The notes beneath the pieces are model-generated. The model worked only from the letters and a program-made list of their open reading frames with translations, did no database searches and was not told the DNA's origin. From positions 2,728,001 through 2,792,000 of the forward strand of contig CAWDDH010000003.1 of assembly GCA_963801105.1 (NCBI GenBank): a DNA stretch of 64,000 nucleotides, written 5' to 3'. The stretch comes from JAENVU01 sp963801105 (GTDB lineage: Bacteria > Actinomycetota > Acidimicrobiia > IMCC26256 > JAENVU01). The translations under genes and the position numbers were made by a program. The stretch's first letter is position 1; the number at the start of each line of letters is the position of its first letter. Positions 1 through 8,125 of this stretch are shown piece by piece.

Positions 1-234
1 GAGATCGGGCAGCGTCAGCGCCCGTTCGAGGGTGACCGTCGCCTGTTCGCGCTCCCGGCGGGCGTCGATCAGGGTGAACCCCGCGCCCGCCACGAGTCCT
101 TCGAGCGGCACGTCGTCCCGCCAGCGGAACCGGACCGTGCTCCGCGCGCCGACGGGCTGGTCGCGGTGTAGCGCGGCGAGCCGGCGGGGCACCTCGCGCG
201 GATCGTCGCCGTCGATCACGATCCCCCGGCTCAC
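1..234 (-). CDS. Partial protein, possibly N-terminus of a Mug-type uracil-DNA glycosylase
   Basis: The gene reads leftward and is cut by the window edge; the first 78 codons from a GTG at 234 are open. The visible part has a short alpha/beta-looking stretch (GAGFTLIDARRER, about residues 53-65) and ends in ERALTLPDL. In actinobacterial mismatch-specific uracil-DNA glycosylases a similar TLPD segment comes just before the catalytic GLNPS motif, which would lie outside the window. That assignment is from family memory, not from a visible active site. A GATACT -10 box sits six bases before the GTG, suggesting a leaderless transcript. It is divergent from the pgl gene. Confidence 0.45.
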   Translation of the reverse strand, partial: MSRGIVIDGDDPREVPRRLAALHRDQPVGARSTVRFRWRDDVPLEGLVAGAGFTLIDARREREQATVTLERALTLPDL

Positions 235-239
235 CCCCG

Positions 240-246
240 TAGTATC
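240..246. promoter_or_regulatory. Overlapping divergent -10 boxes
   Basis: On the plus strand TAGTAT (240-245) can serve pgl, which has a leader with a GGGGAGGGA ribosome site at 261-269. On the minus strand GATACT (246-241) lies six bases before the GTG at 234. The two hexamers overlap almost completely, so the two directions probably compete for polymerase. Inferred from motif and spacing only. Confidence 0.4.
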
Positions 247-276
247 GCCGGACGGGCCGCGGGGAGGGATCGCACC

Positions 277-915
277 ATGCACGACTGGCTGATCGTGGAC
301 GACGTCGCCGCGGCGTTCGCGCAGCTGCTGGTGGACCGGGGCCCGCAGTCGATCGCGCTGTCGGGCGGCGATACGGCCCGCCACGCGTACGAGGCCGCGG
401 CCGCGACGGGCGCGGACTGGTCGGACACCGACTTCTGGTTCGGTGACGAGCGGTGGGTGCCCGTCGGCGACCCCGATTCGAACGAGGGCATGGCCCGGGC
501 CGCCTGGCTCGGGCGTGTGCCCACCGGCGAGATCGTGTCCCTCGCGACCGCTGCGACCACGCGCGAGGAGGCGGCGGACGTGTACGACGCGCGGCTGCGG
601 TCCGCGGGCGGGGTCGACCTCGTGCACCTCGGTCTCGGACCGGACGGGCACACCGCGTCGATCTTCCCCGCCTCGACCACCATCGACGAGGACCAGCGCT
701 GGGTGGTGCCCTCGGGCGACGACCGGCACCCACACCCCAGACTCACGTTCACGTTCCCGGCGATCGCGGCGGCGCGCGCCGTCGTCGTGACGGTCGTGGG
801 CGAGGAGAAGCGCGACGCCGTCGCGCGGGTGCGCTCGGGTGATCCGACCGCGCCGGCGGCGCACGTCGACGCGCCCGATGTGGTGTGGCTGCTGGACCGG
901 GCGGCGGTCGGGTGA
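277..915 (+). CDS. pgl: 6-phosphogluconolactonase
   Basis: Hydrolyses 6-phosphogluconolactone to 6-phosphogluconate in the oxidative pentose phosphate pathway; cytosolic. The 212-residue protein has the family's SGGDT loop (29-33), the GDERWVP segment (56-62) and the hallmark GLGPDGHTAS motif (119-128), which holds the catalytic histidine region. The length is slightly short for the family (usually 230-260) because the N-terminal helix is brief. The ATG is preceded by a GGGGAGGGA ribosome-binding site at 261-269. It stands alone: the next gene, fbiC, has its own promoter, so no zwf/tkt/tal operon is visible here. Confidence 0.9.
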   Translation: MHDWLIVDDVAAAFAQLLVDRGPQSIALSGGDTARHAYEAAAATGADWSDTDFWFGDERWVPVGDPDSNEGMARAAWLGRVPTGEIVSLATAATTREEAADVYDARLRSAGGVDLVHLGLGPDGHTASIFPASTTIDEDQRWVVPSGDDRHPHPRLTFTFPAIAAARAVVVTVVGEEKRDAVARVRSGDPTAPAAHVDAPDVVWLLDRAAVG

Positions 916-975
916 CGCAGGTCACGGGCCCGACGGGCCGGCGCGGAACCCGGAGGGAGCCGGTCGGCCCGCGCG

Positions 976-981
976 TAGGCT
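976..981 (+). promoter_or_regulatory. -10 box for leaderless fbiC
   Basis: TAGGCT lies seven bases before the fbiC GTG at 989, with no Shine-Dalgarno in between. The same hexamer with a six-base gap precedes the capA-like gene at 35037. Confidence 0.45.
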
Positions 982-988
982 GCGCCGA

Positions 989-3379
989 GTGACCGTCGAC
1001 CCGCGCGACCTGCTGCCCGCATCGACCGACGACCTCGTACGCTCGGCTGCGGTGATGCGCGACGCCGGTCACGGCACGCACATGACCTTCTCGCCCAAGG
1101 TCTTCGTCCCGCTGACGATGCTGTGCCGCGACCGCTGTGGGTACTGCACGTTCGCCAAGCCGCCGGCCCGCCTCGACCATCCGTACCTCGACGTCGACGC
1201 GGTGCTCGAGATCGCCGCACGGGGCGCCGCGGCCGGGTGTCACGAGGCGCTCTTCACGCTCGGTGAAGCACCCGAGGAGCGGTACCCCGCGGCCGCGGAG
1301 TGGCTTCAGGCCCACGGCTACGGCTCCACTGTCGACTACCTCGTGGCGGTGGCCGGGGCGGTGCTCACCGAGACCGGGTTGCTCCCCCACTCCAACGCCG
1401 GCGCGCTGCACGAGGTGGAACTGAGCCGCCTCCGGGCGGTGAGCCCGTCACAGGGGATGATGATCGAGTCGCTCGCGGACCGCCTCCACGAGCCCGGCGG
1501 GCCGCATCACCGAGCGCCCGACAAGACCGCGGCCCGCCGGCTCGCGACGTTGGAGGCCGCCGGCATCGCGCGGGTCCCGTTCACGACCGGCATTCTCGTA
1601 GGGATCGGCGAGACCGAAGCGGAACGGCTCGACGCGCTGCTCGCGATCCGCGACGCCCACGCGCGCCACGGGCACGTGCAAGAGGTCATCGTCCAGAACT
1701 TCCTGCCCAAGCCCGACACGGCGATGCACGGTGCGCCGCCGTGTGACCCGGAGCAGTTCCTCCGCGCGATCGCGCTGGCCCGACTCGTGCTCGGACCGGA
1801 GATGCACGTGCAGGCGCCACCGAACCTCAGCGACGTCGCCGCGCTCGCCGATCTGATCGGTGCCGGGATCGACGACTGGGGCGGGGTCTCTCCCGTCACT
1901 CCCGACCACGTCAACCCCGAACGTCCCTGGCCCGAGCTCGATGTGCTGCGGGCCGCGACCGAGGCGGCCGGCAAGACGCTGGCGCCGCGCCTGACGGTGT
2001 ACCCCGAGTACGTGCGGGCCGAGGACGAATGGCTCCACCCGGACGTCCGGACCGCGGTCCGTCACGCGTCGGACCTCGAGGGCCTGGCGCGTGACGACGA
2101 CTGGTCCAGTGGCGGCGACGTCCTTCCCCGCCAGATCCGCATCGTCGGTGGCGCCCGGACGCCCGCGCCGGCCGGCCGGGTCGCCGAGGTGCTCGACGGG
2201 GTCCTCGCGGGCCAGGAGCCCGGCGAGGCGGAGCTGGTCACGCTGCTCGAGGCCCGGGGGCCGGAGGTGGGGGCCGTGGCCGACGTGGCCGATCAGCTCC
2301 GGCGCGAGATCGTCGGCGACGTCGTCACGTTCGTCCGCAACCGCAACATCAACTACACGAACATCTGCACCTTCAAGTGCCGCTTCTGCGCGTTCTCCAA
2401 GGGTCCGCTCTCGCTGAACCTGCGCGGCGACCCGTACCTGCTCGAGATCGAGGAGATTCAGCGGCGCGTGGTCGAGGCGGTCGAGTGCGGTGCGACGGAG
2501 GTCTGCCTCCAGGGTGGGATCCATCCCGACTTCGACGGCAACTACTACCTCGACGTGATCCGGCTGGTGAAGGAGGCTGCGCCGAGCATCCACGTGCACG
2601 GCTTCACCGCGCTCGAGGTGACCGAGGGCGCGCGCCGTCTGGGCATGGACCTCGCCGAGTACCTGACCCTCGCCAAGGAGGCCGGGCTCGCGACCCTGCC
2701 CGGTACCGCGGCCGAGATCCTCGACGACGAGGTCCGCGCCGTCATCTGCCCCGACAAGATCACCACCGAGGAGTGGCTGCACGCGCACCGAACCGCGCAC
2801 TCCGTCGGCCTGCGCTCGAACGTGACGATCATGTTCGGCTCGGTCGAGCGGCCCGAGCACGTCGCGCGTCACCTGCTGCGGACCCGTGCGCTGCAGCTCG
2901 AGACGGGCGGCTTCACCGAGTTCGTGCCGCTGCCCTTCGTCCACATGGCGACGCCGATCTATCTCACCGGACGCGCCCGACGCGGGCCCACGTTCCGTGA
3001 GGTGCTGCTCATGCACGCGGTGGGTCGCATCGCGTACGCGGGCGCCATCGACAACATCCAGATCTCCTGGGTGAAGACCGGCATCGTCGGCGCGCAGCAG
3101 GCGCTCACCGCGGGGTGCAACGACCTCGGCGGCACGCTCATGGACGAGAACATCTCCCGGGCGGCCGGGGCGAACCACGGTCAGGAGGCCGACGACACGA
3201 TGTTCCACGCGATGGTCGATCCCCTCGGGCGGCCCCTCGAGCAGCGCAGCACGCTGTACGGGCGCCTCACGACCGTCGGCCGTCGGCTCCGGCCTCCGCC
3301 CGAGACACCCGACGTCCCGGTCCCGACGCCGGCCGTCACCCCGGTGGCGCTCCGGCCGCGCGCGGCGGTCACCACGTGA
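989..3379 (+). CDS. fbiC: Bifunctional Fo synthase FbiC (CofG-CofH fusion)
   Basis: Makes 7,8-didemethyl-8-hydroxy-5-deazariboflavin (Fo), the chromophore of coenzyme F420, from tyrosine and the diaminouracil intermediate of riboflavin synthesis. Two radical-SAM domains are fused as in actinobacteria: an N-terminal CofG-like half with the CxxxCxxC cluster (Cys46, Cys50, Cys53) and a C-terminal CofH-like half with Cys460, Cys464 and Cys467. I place the start at GTG 989, because the reading frame upstream runs antisense-like through pgl and because TAGGCT sits seven bases ahead. That gives 796 residues, near the 856 of the mycobacterial protein. The stop overlaps the next start (GTGA), so the PfkB kinase is translationally coupled. 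Fo is also an antenna pigment of photolyases, and a photolyase gene lies 2 kb downstream. Confidence 0.95.
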   Translation: MTVDPRDLLPASTDDLVRSAAVMRDAGHGTHMTFSPKVFVPLTMLCRDRCGYCTFAKPPARLDHPYLDVDAVLEIAARGAAAGCHEALFTLGEAPEERYPAAAEWLQAHGYGSTVDYLVAVAGAVLTETGLLPHSNAGALHEVELSRLRAVSPSQGMMIESLADRLHEPGGPHHRAPDKTAARRLATLEAAGIARVPFTTGILVGIGETEAERLDALLAIRDAHARHGHVQEVIVQNFLPKPDTAMHGAPPCDPEQFLRAIALARLVLGPEMHVQAPPNLSDVAALADLIGAGIDDWGGVSPVTPDHVNPERPWPELDVLRAATEAAGKTLAPRLTVYPEYVRAEDEWLHPDVRTAVRHASDLEGLARDDDWSSGGDVLPRQIRIVGGARTPAPAGRVAEVLDGVLAGQEPGEAELVTLLEARGPEVGAVADVADQLRREIVGDVVTFVRNRNINYTNICTFKCRFCAFSKGPLSLNLRGDPYLLEIEEIQRRVVEAVECGATEVCLQGGIHPDFDGNYYLDVIRLVKEAAPSIHVHGFTALEVTEGARRLGMDLAEYLTLAKEAGLATLPGTAAEILDDEVRAVICPDKITTEEWLHAHRTAHSVGLRSNVTIMFGSVERPEHVARHLLRTRALQLETGGFTEFVPLPFVHMATPIYLTGRARRGPTFREVLLMHAVGRIAYAGAIDNIQISWVKTGIVGAQQALTAGCNDLGGTLMDENISRAAGANHGQEADDTMFHAMVDPLGRPLEQRSTLYGRLTTVGRRLRPPPETPDVPVPTPAVTPVALRPRAAVTT

Positions 3380-4371
3380 GCGCGACCGACGTGGTCGCGA
3401 TCGGCAATGCCCTGGTCGACGTCCTGAGCAACGAGAGCGACGAGTTCGTCACCGCCCACGGCATGGAGAAGGGCTCGATGGCCCTCATCGACACCGAGCG
3501 CGCCGAATCGCTCTACGCCGCCATGGGGCCCGGCATCGAGGTCTCCGGCGGCAGTGCCGCGAACACCACGGCCGGCGTGGCGTCGCTCGGCAGCACCGCG
3601 GCCTACATCGGCCGGGTGAGCGGCGACCAGCTGGGCACCGTGTACACCCACGACCTGCGATCGGCCGGCGTGAGGTTCGAGACCACGCCCGCGACCGACG
3701 GCCTGCCCACGGGCCGGTCGCTGATCATCGTCACCCCCGACGCCGAACGCACGATGAACACCTACCTCGGTGCCTCGTCGGAGCTGACGGTCGAGGACGT
3801 CGACCCCGACCTGATCCGCAGCGCGGCCTATACCTACCTCGAGGGGTACCTCTGGGACTCGCCCGACGCGCAGCAGGCGTACCGGTTCGCGGCGGACCTC
3901 GCGCACGAGGAGGGCCGCAAGGTGGCGTTGACCCTGAGCGACCGGTTCGTCGTCGACCGCCATCGCGAGACCTTCCTGGATCTCATCGAGGGCTCGGTCG
4001 ACGTGCTGTTCGCCAACGACGAGGAGATCGAGAGCCTCTACGAGGTCGACGATTTCGATGCGGCCGTCAAGCTGGTCCGGGGCCACTGCGAGATCGCGGC
4101 CGTCACCCGCGGGGCCGCGGGTTCGGTGCTGCTCGCAGGGGACGACATGATCGAGGTGCCGGTGGAGCCGATCCCGGGGGGTCACGTCGTCGACACCACG
4201 GGTGCCGGCGACCTCTACGCCGCGGGCGTGTTGCACGGGCTCGTACGCGGTCGGGACCTCCACGTCTGCGGGCGCCTCGGCGGCCTCGCCGCGTCGGAGG
4301 TCATCTCCCACCTCGGCGCCCGGCCCCAGGTGTCGCTCGCGGCGGCGGCGGCCGCCGCCGGTCTCGTCTAG
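3376..4371 (+). CDS. PfkB-family carbohydrate/nucleoside kinase (adenosine kinase-like)
   Basis: A ribokinase-fold kinase that phosphorylates a sugar or nucleoside with ATP. The 331-residue product shows the N-terminal substrate signature region with SGGSAANT (about 56-63) and the C-terminal PfkB signature DTTGAGD (273-279), whose last Asp is the catalytic base. The single-domain layout and the GNALVDVL start resemble the group annotated as adenosine kinase or YegV-like; the true substrate cannot be read from sequence. GTG at 3376 overlaps the fbiC stop by four bases, so it is co-translated with fbiC. Confidence 0.85.
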   Translation: MSATDVVAIGNALVDVLSNESDEFVTAHGMEKGSMALIDTERAESLYAAMGPGIEVSGGSAANTTAGVASLGSTAAYIGRVSGDQLGTVYTHDLRSAGVRFETTPATDGLPTGRSLIIVTPDAERTMNTYLGASSELTVEDVDPDLIRSAAYTYLEGYLWDSPDAQQAYRFAADLAHEEGRKVALTLSDRFVVDRHRETFLDLIEGSVDVLFANDEEIESLYEVDDFDAAVKLVRGHCEIAAVTRGAAGSVLLAGDDMIEVPVEPIPGGHVVDTTGAGDLYAAGVLHGLVRGRDLHVCGRLGGLAASEVISHLGARPQVSLAAAAAAAGLV

Positions 4372-4381
4372 ACGGTCCGCG

Positions 4382-5413
4382 ATGGAGCTCCCCCGCTACC
4401 GCACCGGCGCTCCCGAGCTCGACGACGAGATCGCGCATCTCGTCGACGACGTCGGACCGACGCACAGCTCGGACCTCGTGTTCGAGATGATCGTGACCGC
4501 GCTGCGTTTCGCGCGCGACGGCGCCAACCGGGGTGACCTGAAGATCGCGACGGCTGCGCTGAAGGAGATGCGGTACGCGTTCTCGGTGTTCGCGCCGTAC
4601 CGCGCGTCGCGCAAGGCAACGATCTTCGGCTCCGCCCGCACGCTCCCGGACGACCCGCTCTACGACCAGACCCGTCGGCTCGCCGCCGCGCTGGCCGCGG
4701 TGGGCTGGATGATCGTGACCGGCGCCGGGCCCGGGATCATGACCGCCGGCATCGAGGGCGCCGGCGTGGAGAACGCGTTCGGCGTGAGCATCCGCCTCCC
4801 CTTCGAGGCGTCGACCAGCGAGTTCCTCGTCGACGACCCGAAGCTCGTCAACTTCCGGTACTTCTTCACCCGCAAGCTGAGCTTCGTGAAGGAGTCCGAC
4901 GCCTTCGTGCTGCTGCCAGGTGGCTTCGGCACGCTCGACGAGGCGTTCGAGACGCTGACGCTCATCCAGACCGGCAAGGCGCAGCCCGCGCCGATCGTGC
5001 TCCTCGACGTTCCCGGTGGCACGTACTGGACGAAGTGGCACGAGTTCGTGACCAGCGAGCTGCTCGACCGCGGCTATCTGTCCGCCACGGACATGGATCT
5101 GCTCCTCGTGACCGACGACGTCGACGTGGCGGTGAACGAGGTCCGCAAGTTCTACGCCAACTACCACTCAATGCGCTTCGTCGGTCGGGACCTCGTGCTC
5201 CGTGTCCGGCGCGCCCCCGAGCCGGAGCAGCTCGCCGCGCTCAACGCCGCGTTCGCCGACATCATCGAGAGCGGCGAGCTCACCGTGTCCGGGCCGACAC
5301 CGCGCGAGGAGCGCGACGGCGACGAGCTGCACCTCGACCGGGTGCGGTTCCGGTTCGACCGCTACCACTGGGCCCGGGTGCGCCGGCTCATCGACGCGCT
5401 CAACGAGCTCTGA
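4382..5413 (+). CDS. LOG family protein (TIGR00730, Rossmann fold)
   Basis: The family includes cytokinin riboside phosphoribohydrolases (LOG) and nucleotide 5'-monophosphate nucleosidases long misnamed lysine decarboxylases. The protein has the GAGPGIM segment and the LPGGFGTLDE motif (about 178-187), the PGGxGTxxE signature that binds the ribose-phosphate. At 343 residues it is longer than plant-type LOG (about 200), with about 80 extra N-terminal residues and a C-terminal extension, like the actinobacterial long LOG proteins. The ATG at 4382 follows the kinase stop by ten bases, so it probably belongs to the fbiC operon. A role in nucleotide salvage beside a nucleoside kinase is an inference. 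Confidence 0.8.
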   Translation: MELPRYRTGAPELDDEIAHLVDDVGPTHSSDLVFEMIVTALRFARDGANRGDLKIATAALKEMRYAFSVFAPYRASRKATIFGSARTLPDDPLYDQTRRLAAALAAVGWMIVTGAGPGIMTAGIEGAGVENAFGVSIRLPFEASTSEFLVDDPKLVNFRYFFTRKLSFVKESDAFVLLPGGFGTLDEAFETLTLIQTGKAQPAPIVLLDVPGGTYWTKWHEFVTSELLDRGYLSATDMDLLLVTDDVDVAVNEVRKFYANYHSMRFVGRDLVLRVRRAPEPEQLAALNAAFADIIESGELTVSGPTPREERDGDELHLDRVRFRFDRYHWARVRRLIDALNEL

Positions 5414-5419
5414 GCCGCC

Positions 5420-6784
5420 TCAGGCGCGTGCGGCCTGGTACGCGTCGATCGCGCGGGTGCGCGCCGCGGCGTGGTCGACGATCGGCGCCGGGTACTCGGT
5501 ACCGATCGTGATGCCGGCCGCGGTGAGATCGAGCGGAGCCACGGCGCCCGGCTCGTGGATCGCGTGGTCGTCGAGCGCGGCGAGCTCGGGGAGCCAGGTG
5601 CGGAGGTACTCCCCGGTCGGATCGAACTTTCGGCTCTGGGTCGTGGGGTTGAACACGCGGAAGTAGGGCGCGGCGTCGGGGCCGGTCCCGGCCACCCATT
5701 GCCAGTTCCCGACGTTCTGGGGCACGTCGCCGTCGGCGAGCACGTGGCGGAAGTACCGCTCACCGAGGCGCCAGTCGATCAGGAGGTCCTTGACGAGGAA
5801 CGACGCCGCGATCATGCGCACGCGGTTGTGCATGCGGCCGGTCGCGGCGAGCTCGCGCATGCCCGCGTCGACGATCGGGAATCCCGTCCGGCCCGCCTTC
5901 CATGCGTCGAGGCGCTCGGGGTCGTCGCGCCAGAGGATGCGCTCGTACTCCTCCCGTTGGGCGTGGTCGACGAGGTCGGGCGTCTCGACGAGGAGGTGTG
6001 CGAACCAGTCGCGCCACGCCAGCTGGCGGACGAACCCCTCACCCGCCGGGTGGCCCCGTGCCGCCCGCACCGCGGCGGCCGGGCCGATGGTCCCGCGCTT
6101 CAGGTCGACCGACAGCTCGGACGTGCCCGTGGCGGCCGGCCGGTCCCGGGCGTCGAGGTAGTCGGCCAACCGGTCGGCCACGAACCGGTCGAGGCGCGCC
6201 TCGGCGCACGCTTCGGACGCGGCATCGGGGTCGGTGGCGCCGACGAGGTCAGCCGCCGTCTCGCCCCCGCCGAGCCGGCCGAGGTGCGTGACCCCGGCTC
6301 GTGCCTCGGCCGGGAGGTCCTCGCGCCGCCAGCGACGCCAGAACGCCGTGAAGACGCGCGGGACGTGGCCCGTGTCGGTGAGGATCGATCCGGGCGCATG
6401 GACGAGCGTCCCCCAGGACTCGTGGAGGTCGATCTCGGTCACGGCGTCGACGGCGTCGTCCCGCGTTCGGCCGTAGGGCGAGACGTCGGCGTTGCGGTAC
6501 AGCGCCGACGCGCCTGCCGCGTCCAGGACCTCCGGCACGACCGTCCGCGGATCGCCGCGCCGGAGGTGGAGCGCCCCGCCCTCCGCCCGGAGCCCCGCGT
6601 CGAGCGCGACGACCGCGTCGAGCATCGCGGTCCGGCGGAACCGGCCCGCCCGACCGAGCAGGGTGGGATCGAGCACGAAGAGCGGCAGCACCGCCGCCGC
6701 GTTGCTCGTCGCAGCCGCCCAGGCGGGATTGTCGTGGAGCCGCAGGTCGCGTCGGAACCAGACGACCGCGGGGCCGACGGTCAC
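5420..6784 (-). CDS. phrB: Deoxyribodipyrimidine photo-lyase
   Basis: Repairs cyclobutane pyrimidine dimers with blue light, using FADH- and an antenna pigment. The 454-residue length and the start (VVWFRRDLRLHDNPA, about 7-21) are typical of class I CPD photolyases. The FAD region shows FPIVDAGMRELAATG and MHNRVRMI, the C-terminal signature, plus WQWVAGTG. It is the last gene of the glcD-glcE-glcF operon: its GTG overlaps the stop of the 66-residue gene by four bases. Class I photolyases of actinobacteria often carry 8-HDF (Fo) as antenna, and fbiC in this window makes that pigment; which antenna this enzyme uses is not visible. It converges on the LOG gene, six bases away. Confidence 0.93.
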   Translation of the reverse strand: MTVGPAVVWFRRDLRLHDNPAWAAATSNAAAVLPLFVLDPTLLGRAGRFRRTAMLDAVVALDAGLRAEGGALHLRRGDPRTVVPEVLDAAGASALYRNADVSPYGRTRDDAVDAVTEIDLHESWGTLVHAPGSILTDTGHVPRVFTAFWRRWRREDLPAEARAGVTHLGRLGGGETAADLVGATDPDAASEACAEARLDRFVADRLADYLDARDRPAATGTSELSVDLKRGTIGPAAAVRAARGHPAGEGFVRQLAWRDWFAHLLVETPDLVDHAQREEYERILWRDDPERLDAWKAGRTGFPIVDAGMRELAATGRMHNRVRMIAASFLVKDLLIDWRLGERYFRHVLADGDVPQNVGNWQWVAGTGPDAAPYFRVFNPTTQSRKFDPTGEYLRTWLPELAALDDHAIHEPGAVAPLDLTAAGITIGTEYPAPIVDHAAARTRAIDAYQAARA

Positions 6785-6981
6785 GGTCCCTCGTCGAACC
6801 CGCCGCCGGGGTCGAGCGCGTTGATCGCCCGCTCGATCGCCCGGCGCGCCCGCAGGATGCGCTTCTCGGTGGCGATCGCGTCCGGATCGTCGTTCGCCGC
6901 GGCGCGGAGCGCGTCGTAGGCGCGGTCGCGGAGGTCCTCCTCGATGGTGCGGAGGCGTTCGGTCAGGTCACTGAGGTCCAA
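6781..6981 (-). CDS. Small helical protein of unknown function (66 aa)
   Basis: Not recognised. It begins at TTG 6981, chosen because a strong GGAGGAG ribosome site lies five bases upstream, inside the end of glcF. The product is rich in Arg, Glu, Asp and Ala and looks almost wholly helical, likely a short coiled coil (LTERLRTIEEDLRDRAYDAL, about residues 6-25), with a Gly-rich acidic tail. It overlaps glcF by 14 bases and phrB by four, so it is a true operon member by architecture. No enzyme motif or membrane segment is present. Confidence 0.65.
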   Translation of the reverse strand: MDLSDLTERLRTIEEDLRDRAYDALRAAANDDPDAIATEKRILRARRAIERAINALDPGGGFDEGP

Positions 6982-8125
6982 GGCACTCCTCCAGGAGCTG
7001 CGCGGGATGGCGAACGTCGAGTCCGGCGGCGGCGAGGTGCATCGCGCAGCCGGGATTCGCCGACGCGACGACGAAGGGGTCTCCGGCCGCGGCTCGTGCG
7101 AGCGCGGCGACCTTCCGGGCGCGGACGGCCTCGGACAGCTCCGGTTCGAGCGCCGAGTACGCGCCGCCGGCCCCGCAACACAGGTTGTCGTCGTCCGTGG
7201 CGCGGACAGCGTACGAGCGCCGGAGTACCTCGTGGACGGCGCCGCTCGCGTGCAGCACGTTGCGGAGATGGCAGGGATCCTGGACGACGACTGTCGTCGG
7301 GCGCCGGCGCAGCGGGAGCGGGCGGTTCCGGAGGTAGGTGGCGAAGTCGACCACGCGGGCGGAGAACGCGGTGGCCTCCCGGGTTCCGAGCAGCCGTCCG
7401 TAGTCGGCGAGCGCCGCGCCGCACCCCGCGCTGTCGACCACGATCGGCGCGTCGCCCGGGAACGCCGACATGACCCGGCCGGCCAGTTGCACGGCGTCGT
7501 CGTGGCGGCCGGCGTGGACGTGCAGCGCGCCGCAGCAGTCGGCGCCGGGACCGGGCAGGCCCACGCGGGCACCGGAGGCCCGCAGCACCCGCAACGCGGC
7601 GCGGTGGACGTCGCGTTGCCAGGCGTCCATCACGCACCCGGTGAACAGGTACGCATCCGGATCGGTGTCGGCGTCGAGCGGGGTCGGGGCTCGGAGCGGG
7701 AGGCGCGGGAGACCGAACCGCGCCGGCACCAGGTGTGCCCACTGCGCGACCGCCAGGGCGCGCGTGGCCGCGGCGAGAGCTCGCCGGTGCCCCAGCACGC
7801 TCCGGAACGCGAGGGCCTCGACCGCGCGGCGCACCGGCGACCGCTCGGGTTCCTGCGCGCGGCGGGTGTCCTCCATGAGGTGGCCGAACTGCACGCCCGA
7901 CGGGCACGCCGTCTCGCAGGCGCGGCACTGGATGCAGGTGTCCATCGCCCCGAAGAACGCCGCGTCCGTGGCCGCACGGCCCTCGACGACCGCGCGCATC
8001 GCCGCGATGCGGCCTCGCGGCGACGCGATCTCGTCGCCGGTGACGCGATACGTCGGGCAGTGCGGGAGGCAGAGCCCACAGCCGACGCAGGCGACGAGCT
8101 CGGTCTCGTCGAGGACGAGCTTCAC
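6968..8125 (-). CDS. glcF: Glycolate oxidase iron-sulfur subunit GlcF-like
   Basis: The electron-transfer subunit of a membrane-associated glycolate/lactate oxidase. The 385-residue protein starts (GTG 8125) with KLVLDETELVACVGCGLC and holds two 4Fe-4S ferredoxin motifs near the N-terminus (CVGCGLCLPHCP and CIQCRACETACP), followed by two cysteine-rich CCG-type regions (CVMDAWQRDV, PGADCCGALHVHAG, DSAGCGAAL, CCGAGGAY) that match the CCG domains of the family. Its start overlaps the glcE stop by four bases (GTGA), implying coupled translation. Together with GlcE and GlcD it forms the usual three-subunit enzyme that oxidises glycolate to glyoxylate and passes electrons to quinone. Confidence 0.9.
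   Translation of the reverse strand: MKLVLDETELVACVGCGLCLPHCPTYRVTGDEIASPRGRIAAMRAVVEGRAATDAAFFGAMDTCIQCRACETACPSGVQFGHLMEDTRRAQEPERSPVRRAVEALAFRSVLGHRRALAAATRALAVAQWAHLVPARFGLPRLPLRAPTPLDADTDPDAYLFTGCVMDAWQRDVHRAALRVLRASGARVGLPGPGADCCGALHVHAGRHDDAVQLAGRVMSAFPGDAPIVVDSAGCGAALADYGRLLGTREATAFSARVVDFATYLRNRPLPLRRRPTTVVVQDPCHLRNVLHASGAVHEVLRRSYAVRATDDDNLCCGAGGAYSALEPELSEAVRARKVAALARAAAGDPFVVASANPGCAMHLAAAGLDVRHPAQLLEECLGPQ

Noticed and set aside
915..988. GGCCCGACGGGCC-type hairpin between pgl and fbiC as riboswitch
   Set aside because: It is short and only GC-rich; more likely a weak terminator, and too uncertain to list.
1448..3208. Long open frame on the minus strand opposite fbiC
   Set aside because: It is a shadow of a 72% GC coding gene; the plus-strand frame has both radical-SAM clusters and the reverse product has no known motif.
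4202..4381. Upstream extension of the LOG gene
   Set aside because: It reads out of frame over the end of the PfkB gene and is Arg/Ser/Pro-rich; ATG 4382 is the first convincing start.
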